Below, in pieces: positions 8,882 to 16,521 of a stretch of DNA of 52,132 bases. Source of the stretch: Microcaldota archaeon. Lineage in GTDB: Archaea > Micrarchaeota > Micrarchaeia > Micrarchaeales > Micrarchaeaceae. The notes beneath the pieces are model-generated. The model was not told the origin of the DNA and made no database searches. It saw only the letters and a list, made by a program, of their open reading frames with translations. Position 1 is the first letter of the stretch. Every line of letters begins with the position of its first letter. The position numbers and the translations under genes were made by a program. The stretch lies in NCBI GenBank assembly GCA_027339055.1, contig DAHWRK010000003.1, forward strand, positions 1 through 52,132. Reading direction: 5' to 3'.

Positions 8882-10512
8882 AACAACTCCTTTGAGTAAG
8901 GTATGTCCTTATCCGCCATGTTTATGACCCTGTCCTTGTCCATGTAGTAGTTGGCTATAAGGAAGCCGGCATTGTTTATGTCTATCACATTGTATTTTAT
9001 CATCCAGTTTATTATCTTGGCCCTCATCTTGACCTCTTCCGCTATTTCCGACTTTGTATATCCGCCGTAAAGCGAAAGCACGTCGGCCATGTTTGTAAGG
9101 TCGCTTATCTGCGCGAACGTGTCGTTCCTCATGTTCCACCTGTATAGCACGTTTGCGTCTCCTGTCCTCAGCATCTCTGCGAATTCCAGCGTACGCCTTA
9201 TGCCCTTGCTCCTGTGCCTGAAGAGGCTTACTATGGCTCCGAGAGCATTCATCTGTATCTTAGGCGTGGCTATCGGGGGGTTTGTCATTCTCACAACCGT
9301 GTCCTGCGCGTTGTCGGCGTGGACTGTAGCGTATACCGAGTGGCCTGTGTGTATGGCCTCGAACAGCGTCTCGGCGTCCTTTCCGGTCCTGATTTCTCCA
9401 ACCAGCATTATGTCAGGCCTCTGCCTGAGTGCGTTTATCATGAGATCATAAAGCGTTACCTCTCCCTTGCCTTCTGGGTTCGGCTGCCTCGAGACCATCG
9501 CAACCCACTGCAGCGAATCCGGAAGCGCCAGCTCTCTCGTTTCTTCCACGGATATTATCCTCCTTGTAGGCGGGAAGAATACGCTTGAGGCGTTCAGGAA
9601 AGAGGTCTTGCCGCTTGCCGTTCCCCCCGATATGAGAACGCTTATTTCGTTCTGTATGCATAGCCACAGCAGACCCGCAAGTTCCGGGGGCAGGCTCCCT
9701 GATTTTACCAGGGCAGGCATTGTCCAAGGGTTCTTGGCGAATTTCCTTATCGTTATAGTGTTGCCTATCTGGGATATCGGGTACAGGGTGGCATTGACCC
9801 TGGAGCCGTCGACAAGCTCAGCATCCATCAGCGGCGAAAGGTTGTTGAGCTCCCTCCCTACGCGCCTGCCTATCTGCTCTGCCTGGTCGTAGATCGCTTC
9901 CTCGCTCACCGGCTTTATATTGGTCTTGCACCAGCCTATCCTCTTGTGGAACACCCATATGAAGCTCTTTGAGCCGTTGACCGCTATTTCTTCAAGGTTC
10001 TCGTCCGATAAAGGCACTTCGATGTCTCCGAGGCCCAGCATCATGTTGAGTATGTAGGCAGTGAGTATGTTCTTCGTATCTTCGTCAGTGTTTGGCAGGT
10101 ACCTGTCAATAAGTATCTTGCTGGCCTGCACGTATCGTTTGTTGAGGTCGTCCACATACGCCTGTATTTCTACTTTCGTAGGGTCCAGAGGCACCATTGA
10201 TATGAGTTCGCGCCTGAACGACATGAGGAGCAGCTTTGTCGCGTCGCTGACGCCCTCGTAGGTAACATTGTAGGTTGGAACAAACTCGCTGGGATTTGTT
10301 TTTATGACGACACCTATTGCCATGCCGTGCGCGTCCAGATTGTATTGTTCTAGGATTTTCTCCGATTTGACCTTGGCGGCGGGGGCGCTTTCTTCTCCTT
10401 GCTGCGTTTTTTCTTGAGCCTCTGGCTGTTTGTCCTCCTTGGCTCCGTTCGCGGCGTCCTGTGCCTTGCCTGCTTCTTCGCCGTCCTGTTTTTTTGGCGT
10501 GTCTTTTACCAT
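8878..10512 (-). CDS. Type II/IV secretion ATPase (FlaI/TadA/VirB11-like)
   Basis: 544 aa; Walker A GGTASGKT, RQRPDIMLVGEIRTGKDAETLFEAIHTGHSVYATVHA; charged K/E/Q/A-rich N-terminal extension. Confidence 0.92.
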   Translation of the reverse strand: MVKDTPKKQDGEEAGKAQDAANGAKEDKQPEAQEKTQQGEESAPAAKVKSEKILEQYNLDAHGMAIGVVIKTNPSEFVPTYNVTYEGVSDATKLLLMSFRRELISMVPLDPTKVEIQAYVDDLNKRYVQASKILIDRYLPNTDEDTKNILTAYILNMMLGLGDIEVPLSDENLEEIAVNGSKSFIWVFHKRIGWCKTNIKPVSEEAIYDQAEQIGRRVGRELNNLSPLMDAELVDGSRVNATLYPISQIGNTITIRKFAKNPWTMPALVKSGSLPPELAGLLWLCIQNEISVLISGGTASGKTSFLNASSVFFPPTRRIISVEETRELALPDSLQWVAMVSRQPNPEGKGEVTLYDLMINALRQRPDIMLVGEIRTGKDAETLFEAIHTGHSVYATVHADNAQDTVVRMTNPPIATPKIQMNALGAIVSLFRHRSKGIRRTLEFAEMLRTGDANVLYRWNMRNDTFAQISDLTNMADVLSLYGGYTKSEIAEEVKMRAKIINWMIKYNVIDINNAGFLIANYYMDKDRVINMADKDIPYSKELF

Positions 10513-10522
10513 TCAGCACCAC

Positions 10523-11830
10523 TCAAGCTTTTTCCGACTTCGCATTATCGCCGCCTTTTTTGTCGGGCTTCATCTTCTGTGTGAGCTTGTTTATGTTGTT
10601 GAGCGAATCTGATATCCTTGATTTCTTGGTTTTTATCTCGCCCTTTATAGCATCTCCCTTGGCTTTTAGATCGGACATCTTCTGCTCCTTTTCCTTTATG
10701 CTCAGATTTTTTGCCGCATTAAGCGCATCCACCTGGTCCCTTAGCTTCTGCAGCTCTGCCCTGTAATTGTTGAGCTTTGGCCCCAAGTCCCCTATCTCGA
10801 CCTTGAGGTCGCTCATGTTTTTTATGATTTCCCCCATCGATCCGAATCCCTCCATGACCTTGTTGAGCTCGTCCATTGTTTCCTCGTATTTCGGCGAGAA
10901 ATTTGCAGTGGCCTGCTTTAGCGACTGCTCGAGCTTTGAATAATTGGAATTGAATTCTGAGTGCTGCTGGTTAAGCTTCTTTGAGAGCTGCTCCTCCATG
11001 AGCTGGAGTTCCTTGATCTCCTTTATGTCGCCCTTGTACGAGCCGGCCTCCTTCTCGAGCTCCTTGTATGCTTTCTCGAGCTCCGAATGCGACTGCTTCA
11101 TTATCGAGTCAAGCCTTGCGCTTTCCTGCTTCAGCTGGTTCTCCAGGTCCTTTCTCGTGTTCTCTATGCTCTGGGCTACATTCTTTTTTACCGTTTCCAG
11201 CTCCTGCAGCGCTGCTCTTGCATTGTTGATGTTTTCCTGTATGGTTCCGGGTATGCCGCCCTTGGCCTTCTGCTCCTGCTCTAATACCTTTCCGAGCTTG
11301 GCCAGCAAGTCGTTGAACTTCTTTTCCATGCTGTCATAGTCGGAGCTCATGCCCTTCTTTATTGCGTCTATGTTTGACTGGTACGACCTCATCTGAGCGT
11401 ACATCTTCGAAAGCTCCTCTATCTTCTTTCGCGCTTCCGGGGATTCTTTCTGAAGCCTCTGCTCGAAGCCGGATATGTTTGATTCTATCTCCCTGAGCGA
11501 CTGCTCGAGCTTCTCGGTGCTTATCAGATCTGCATCAAGCTCCTCGGACATAATGTACTTCTGCTGCTGCGTCTTGGTCTCAAGGGCCTGCATCTCTTCC
11601 TTGCTCAGCTCCATCGGAGTCAGGAACATCTTTCCGACTTCGTAGCTTATCTTGATAAGGTTGCCTGACTCAAGCACCTTGGCCCAGCCCTCTACGACGC
11701 TTGGTGCTATGCCCAGTGAGGATGCTATGCTGTTCAGGTCTATGCGGCCTTTTGAGCGTATTAGCTCAAGCATCGTATCTATGGTCGTCCTGGCCTCTGT
11801 GTTGGATTTTTGCTCCATTTGCAACAGCAC
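10523..11830 (-). CDS. N-terminal winged-helix plus long coiled-coil protein
   Basis: 435 aa; N-terminus (TIDTMLELIRSKGRIDLNSIASSLGIAPSVVEGWAKVLESGNLI) looks like wHTH; the rest is heptad-rich coiled coil; first gene of the secretion operon. Internal ATG at 11818 also possible. Confidence 0.75.
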   Translation of the reverse strand: MLLQMEQKSNTEARTTIDTMLELIRSKGRIDLNSIASSLGIAPSVVEGWAKVLESGNLIKISYEVGKMFLTPMELSKEEMQALETKTQQQKYIMSEELDADLISTEKLEQSLREIESNISGFEQRLQKESPEARKKIEELSKMYAQMRSYQSNIDAIKKGMSSDYDSMEKKFNDLLAKLGKVLEQEQKAKGGIPGTIQENINNARAALQELETVKKNVAQSIENTRKDLENQLKQESARLDSIMKQSHSELEKAYKELEKEAGSYKGDIKEIKELQLMEEQLSKKLNQQHSEFNSNYSKLEQSLKQATANFSPKYEETMDELNKVMEGFGSMGEIIKNMSDLKVEIGDLGPKLNNYRAELQKLRDQVDALNAAKNLSIKEKEQKMSDLKAKGDAIKGEIKTKKSRISDSLNNINKLTQKMKPDKKGGDNAKSEKA

Positions 11831-11931
11831 CGATTATTATTCGTTACTTAGACTTAAATACCTTTATAAGCGAGGGTTTTAAGTTTTTCTTTTTTTGCGT
11901 ATTTGGCGATTTATAGGCAGCAAAACGCATT

Positions 11932-12627
11932 TCAAAGCACGTTCCTGTAGAACATGGAGAAGAACACGGCTATGAATAGCATGAATAGTACCTCTGTCAC
12001 CATGCCGGCCACATTATGGAAAAGCGAGTAATAGGCTATCCCCATGAGCGCCATTATCACCCCCAGGGAAGAGAAGTATACCTTCCTGTTCCACCTGAGG
12101 ACCTTGCTGCCGTCAAGCGGCATTATCGGAAGCATGTTGAAAAATGCGAGCAGTATGCTTATGAACATTACAAAAGAAGCCAGCAGGCGCAGGTACGTAT
12201 TGGCAGGGGCAAAAATGAATATTATGAAGAATACTGCAAATACTGCAAAATTTGTCAGCGGGCCTGCAAGCGACGTCACGCCGTTCTGCTTTACAGTAAA
12301 AGAGTTTGTGTATATCACCGTAGCTCCCGGAATTCCGAAAAGGAATCCGAATAGGCTTGTCCCCAGAGTTATCAGCAGGCCCATCTGCGAAGTCTGAAAA
12401 GCGGCTATCGCGCCGTAGTGCTGCGCGACGTACTTGTGCATCAGCTCGTGAAGAACGAAGCTCAGGGTAACTGCTATGAAAGCTATCGGCAGCAGCACTA
12501 CCGCATTGCCAAGGTTGCCGAATATGCCCCCAGCCAAGGCTATCGAAAAGGCTACAGTAAGGGCAGCGTCGGCCATGGCGATCTGCTTTATCTCTTCCGT
12601 CCTTGTTATGTTTGGCCTGAACTGCAT
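11932..12627 (-). CDS. M50 family (site-2 protease-like) intramembrane metallopeptidase
   Basis: HELMH zinc motif and NMLPIMPLDGSKVL second motif in a multi-TM protein. Confidence 0.88.
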   Translation of the reverse strand: MQFRPNITRTEEIKQIAMADAALTVAFSIALAGGIFGNLGNAVVLLPIAFIAVTLSFVLHELMHKYVAQHYGAIAAFQTSQMGLLITLGTSLFGFLFGIPGATVIYTNSFTVKQNGVTSLAGPLTNFAVFAVFFIIFIFAPANTYLRLLASFVMFISILLAFFNMLPIMPLDGSKVLRWNRKVYFSSLGVIMALMGIAYYSLFHNVAGMVTEVLFMLFIAVFFSMFYRNVL

Positions 12628-12682
12628 AGGCTTAATTTATCGGCAAGGTATTAAAATGCATGCGACAAAATAATATGCGATT

Positions 12683-12775
12683 AGCTCCATCGTCTAGTGG
12701 TCATGGCGCTCTGCCACCATAAAAGGACGGCGGCCTCTGGAGCCGTAAACGCCAGTTCGAATCTGGCTGGAGCTA
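12683..12775 (+). tRNA. tRNA-Gln(CUG) with predicted D-loop intron (about 18-21 nt)
   Basis: Acceptor AGCTCCA/TGGAGCT 7 bp; D-stem GTCT/GGAC once the insertion is removed; anticodon arm GCGGC-CTCTGGA-GCCGT; T arm GCCAG-TTCGAAT-CTGGC; discriminator A. Confidence 0.85.
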
Positions 12776-12800
12776 ATTATATTTATCGCGGCATGCACAG

Positions 12801-13061
12801 ATGAGACACGCAAAAGCCGGTGAGCTTGCCGATATTGCTCCTTTGCTGGGCAAGATAAGAAGCATTAGGGGCGTCGGAGAAAGGGGAACGGCACATTTCT
12901 ATTTCAAGGGGCGAAGCGTCATACATTTCCATGTAGACGAAAGTGGTGGCGTTTACGCCGACATAGGAGATGCGAGGATGCGGGTAAATGGAGCGCAAAC
13001 GTGAATCATGAAAGCGCTGGCGGATTACGTCCGCAGAATAGAAGGCATGAAGCGAGAGTGA
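12801..13061 (+). CDS. Small conserved-type hypothetical protein, reading frame interrupted by one in-frame TGA (13002-13004)
   Basis: 67-aa ORF MRHAKAGELADIAPLL...GTAHFYFKGRSVIHFHVDESGGVYADIGDARMRVNGAQT*, then in the same frame IMKALADYVRRIEGMKRE*. Confidence 0.55.
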
Positions 13062-13070
13062 GCGCACCAC

Positions 13071-13085
13071 ATCACTATTTAAATT
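13071..13085 (+). promoter_or_regulatory. Putative TATA box for the RCK/TrkA-N gene trio
   Basis: cactatttaaatttg about 40 nt upstream of the candidate start at 13118. Confidence 0.4.
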
Positions 13086-13117
13086 TGAATTGGCATCTTA
13101 ATAGTGCGGGTGTTGCT

Positions 13118-13531
13118 TTGGAATCGCTTTCGGGCCATACGATAGTATGCGGCTATGGGGTCGTAGGGCAGAGGATAGTGGAGACCCTGCATGAGCACGG
13201 GATAAAATTCGTGATAGTCGAGTACGACCACAACGTAGCTGCCAAGAGCATGGAGAAGGGATACACGGCAATAGAAGGGGATGCCACCTCTTCGCACGTG
13301 CTCAAAAGCGCAGGCATAGCTTCCGCCAGGGCGATAGCCATAGCGATGGACAACGACGCGAAGAACCTGTTCGCAGTATTGACTGCCAGAGACCTCAACA
13401 AAAACATATTCATAGCAACAAGGGCGAATGACAACCTCGTAAGGGAAAAGATGATAGAGGCAGGCGCAGACTACATAGTAATGCCGCAAAACAGCGCAAG
13501 CGAAGAAATAATCGCCGAGATAACGAAATAA
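13118..13531 (+). CDS. TrkA-N/RCK NAD-binding domain protein (soluble)
   Basis: ORF 13001..13531; Rossmann motif GHTIVCGYGVVGQRIVETL; no TM helix; a TATA-like element near 13076 suggests a start downstream of 13100 (TTG 13118 is one candidate). Confidence 0.75.
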   Translation: MESLSGHTIVCGYGVVGQRIVETLHEHGIKFVIVEYDHNVAAKSMEKGYTAIEGDATSSHVLKSAGIASARAIAIAMDNDAKNLFAVLTARDLNKNIFIATRANDNLVREKMIEAGADYIVMPQNSASEEIIAEITK

Positions 13532-13544
13532 GCGATGAAGCACG

Positions 13545-14324
13545 ATGAGCGCGGGAAATTCCAAGGTCGACATGCCTTTGAGCTATATAGCAATGCTCCT
13601 GGTAATAGTGGCAGCCTCGGCTGCTGGGACCATATTCCTGGTCCATTATTACGTCGGCAATTTTTATGATGCTGCTTATTTCACAATAGCTGCGCTCTTC
13701 GACATAAACGGCGTGACCCTCTCGCCGGCCTTCAACTACCACCTGCTGAGCTTCGACGCAGAATTTTACAATACGTTCCCGCTGCTTATGCTTGATGGGA
13801 TAGTCAAAATAGTTGCGATAGGCTTCGTGCTGGCCGGAATAGTCGAGCTCATAAGCGTGATAAATCTCTTCGAAAAGCTCAGCAACATAGGAGTGCGCAA
13901 GATGAACAACGGAGTAATAGTGTGCGGCTACAACGATCTTGCCGAAAGAGTATGCCTTGCGCTTAAAAACAAGAGGAGGAAGTTCGTAGTAGTTGACAAG
14001 GATCCGGCCAAGGTTGAAATGCTCAGGGGGCTGGGCTACATAGCAGTAAGGGGTAATTTTACAGAAGACAAAGTCCTCAGGAAATGCTCGGTGCAGTCGG
14101 CAAAATCGATAATATTCTCCACGGAAAGCGATTTCGAGAATCTACTCGGAATAGTCACTGCGCATTATCTTAATCCTGGGATAAACATAATATCCAGGGC
14201 TCGGGAAGAGGCCAGCGTAACGAAAATGCACAGGGCCGGAGCAGGACTTTGCGTGGTTCCTGAGGTTCTTGCCGGACTTGACATAGGCGATATAATAAAC
14301 AGAAAGGCAAGGAACGGTGCTTGA
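13545..14324 (+). CDS. Membrane protein with K+-channel-like TM region and TrkA-N/RCK domain
   Basis: TM segments then NGVIVCGYNDLAERVCLALKNKRRKFVVVDKDP...; FYDAAYFTIAALFDINGVTLSP sits where a pore loop would be. Confidence 0.75.
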   Translation: MSAGNSKVDMPLSYIAMLLVIVAASAAGTIFLVHYYVGNFYDAAYFTIAALFDINGVTLSPAFNYHLLSFDAEFYNTFPLLMLDGIVKIVAIGFVLAGIVELISVINLFEKLSNIGVRKMNNGVIVCGYNDLAERVCLALKNKRRKFVVVDKDPAKVEMLRGLGYIAVRGNFTEDKVLRKCSVQSAKSIIFSTESDFENLLGIVTAHYLNPGINIISRAREEASVTKMHRAGAGLCVVPEVLAGLDIGDIINRKARNGA

Positions 14325-15044
14325 ATGATAGACGAGAGGATGACAATAATAGCATATTCGTCGGCAATCCTGTTTATCGTAGCCATAGCGCTTACGGCAG
14401 CATCCGGCCTCGGATTAGCAGTCGCATTTGTGTGGAACGCGCTGCTGGCGCTTGACATAGAGTACTATAAGCTGCCTTTGGCGGTTGCGGAGAATCCATT
14501 CATGGTAGCGGCGAGCATAATAGACGTCATAGTGTTCGCGCTTTTGGCAGTATGGCTGGCCGCATTATTCTTCGAATTTATCAAAGGCCTCGGGATCAGG
14601 GAACGATTCCAGGAGAGGAAGATACGCAGACTCAGGGGCCACGTGATAATAACCAGCATGAACAGGCTTGGAGAGCGGGTGTCAGCTAAGCTCAAGGAGA
14701 AGGGAGTTAAGCACGTATTCGTAGTCCAGAGCCAGGAAGAGCTCGAAAGGGCCGACGAAATCGGCGTATTTGCGATAATGGGCAACCCCACGATAAAGGA
14801 AACGTTAATCAAAGCAGGAATAGGCAATGCAGCTTATATTGTGGCGTGCAGCGATGATGACATAAAGAACAGCATGATAGCGATTTCTGCCAAGGCCGTG
14901 GACAATAAGATAAAAATAATAACCAGGGTAGCGAAGGAGGAGAACATACCAAAACTTAGCAGGAGCGGAGTCTACAAGTGCATAATGCCTGAAGCGGCCG
15001 CAGGAGACCGGATTTCAGAGAGCATAATATCAGCGTATTCGTGA
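14325..15044 (+). CDS. Membrane protein with two TM helices and TrkA-N/RCK domain
   Basis: Starts immediately after the previous stop; GHVIITSMNRLGERVSAKLKEKGVKHVFVV...; no TVGYG-type filter. Confidence 0.7.
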   Translation: MIDERMTIIAYSSAILFIVAIALTAASGLGLAVAFVWNALLALDIEYYKLPLAVAENPFMVAASIIDVIVFALLAVWLAALFFEFIKGLGIRERFQERKIRRLRGHVIITSMNRLGERVSAKLKEKGVKHVFVVQSQEELERADEIGVFAIMGNPTIKETLIKAGIGNAAYIVACSDDDIKNSMIAISAKAVDNKIKIITRVAKEENIPKLSRSGVYKCIMPEAAAGDRISESIISAYS

Positions 15045-15121
15045 GCGCGCATGGAAAAAAGCCAAAAGCAACGGGATTTTGGCGTAGTGGCGAATCGTTT
15101 TTGAAGTATTCGGATCGGCGG

Positions 15122-16483
15122 CTACTTCATGCCTTTCAGCGCCTTCTTGTATGCTTTGTTCCAGAGTTCTTTCTGCTTTTTTCCTATGCTTTCTGAACCG
15201 TGCTTTCCGGCTATTGGATGGCGAATGGTATGGTCGTTCGATGCGTCCATTTCCCTCCTTATCTTATCGTATTCGCTCCTTCTGTTATTGTAAGTCCAAT
15301 AATCTTCGTGAGGAAGCCTTTGCAGCTTTTCTTCGTGAAAACGCCTCCCGGCTGCACTGCCCATGAGCCTTCCTCCGGGCACTGGAAGGCCGAAAGATAT
15401 TATATTATTAAGCCTCTTTGCATTTTCTGACCTCAGTTCCCCTTTCCTTGCCGATTTAAAAGCCGCAGAGGCGGATTCTTTGCCATAGTGCATCTTTGCA
15501 ACTACGTCGTTGAGCTTGCCGAGGCGCCGTTCAGCCCTTCCAGCATGCGGACCTCCTGCTTCTATCTGCTTAGCCCAACGCCTTTGCAGCAGAGACATGA
15601 CAACCGCAGTTGTTGCACCCTTCTGGAAGAATGCCGATTTTGGTATCTTCAGGACATCGGTATGGGTGCCGGTCTTGGTATTTATGGTTTTCACGTAATT
15701 GTTGAATTTCGGCACGTGGCCTATTCTTACGCCTTCGCTACTTATCGAAGCATACCTTGTAGCTTTATTGATTTTATCGAAATTAGTTATTGAATTTTGC
15801 TTGTAGATTCCTTGTTTCAAGTGCTGTTGCTGTAGGCTGTTTTCTTTTTGTGCCTGTTTGTTGTAGCGCGATTTGAGTGCATTGGCACGGCCGGATATCT
15901 TTTTTCCCTGGAGTTTTTTTATACTTGCAGGTGAAAGGGACATCCCTCCTGCAAGGCCTAATGCGGCAATATTAGAACGAGGATTGTTCACTATATTCTT
16001 TGCGACTTTTTGGGCATTGTAAATTGCTTTTTTCGTAGCGTTTATTTTGTTGAGTTTTGCCCGCAACTTCACTGCTTTAGGCGAATTTCCCAGTTTATTT
16101 TTTTGGAGTTTTACGAGGCGCTTATTAATCCTCTTCTCTGCGCGATTAAGTAGCCTGTTTCGCGCTTCGGGTGCCTTGGCCTTTGCTGCATTATATTTGG
16201 CTTTGGCCGCTTTAGCATTCTTGACTAGGCCGCCCTTGGCCTTGCCTGCTGCTCTGCCCCTTTTTATTACGTCTGCGCCATATCTGGTGCCCTTCAGGCC
16301 CTTGCCAACGCGCCCTGATCCTGCGTTTGCAAAACCCATTATGGTGCCTAGGCCAAAGAGCGCAAATATATCCGTGCCCCTTGTAAGGCCAGCTGCCGCC
16401 GCTATTAGGATCAGCACTATTATCACAGGCACTAATGCCTCTATTATGTCGAAGCTTAGCAGCACGGGTATTAGCCAGAGCAT
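15122..16483 (-). CDS. Very basic, membrane-anchored protein of unknown function
   Basis: 453 aa; N-terminal hydrophobic helices then a K/R/A-rich chain (KRGRAAGKAKGGLVKNAKAAKAKYNAAKAKAPEARNRLLNRAEKRINKRLVKL...). Confidence 0.7.
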   Translation of the reverse strand: MLWLIPVLLSFDIIEALVPVIIVLILIAAAAGLTRGTDIFALFGLGTIMGFANAGSGRVGKGLKGTRYGADVIKRGRAAGKAKGGLVKNAKAAKAKYNAAKAKAPEARNRLLNRAEKRINKRLVKLQKNKLGNSPKAVKLRAKLNKINATKKAIYNAQKVAKNIVNNPRSNIAALGLAGGMSLSPASIKKLQGKKISGRANALKSRYNKQAQKENSLQQQHLKQGIYKQNSITNFDKINKATRYASISSEGVRIGHVPKFNNYVKTINTKTGTHTDVLKIPKSAFFQKGATTAVVMSLLQRRWAKQIEAGGPHAGRAERRLGKLNDVVAKMHYGKESASAAFKSARKGELRSENAKRLNNIISFGLPVPGGRLMGSAAGRRFHEEKLQRLPHEDYWTYNNRRSEYDKIRREMDASNDHTIRHPIAGKHGSESIGKKQKELWNKAYKKALKGMK

Positions 16484-16521
16484 TTCTCTCAGTAATTATA
16501 CGCATTGCTTAATATAAATAT

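Noticed and set aside
12683-12775. tRNA-Gln read as a normal tRNA with a different D-stem (GTC/GGC) and no D-loop intron
   Set aside because: This leaves an unexplained ~20-nt insert before the anticodon stem; the GTCT/GGAC D-stem with a D-loop intron is the better fold
13001-13117. Extended N-terminus of the soluble TrkA-N ORF (MNHESAGGLRPQNRRHEARVSAPHHYLNLNW...)
   Set aside because: Overlaps the TGA-interrupted small gene in another frame and spans a TATA-like element; start is more likely downstream
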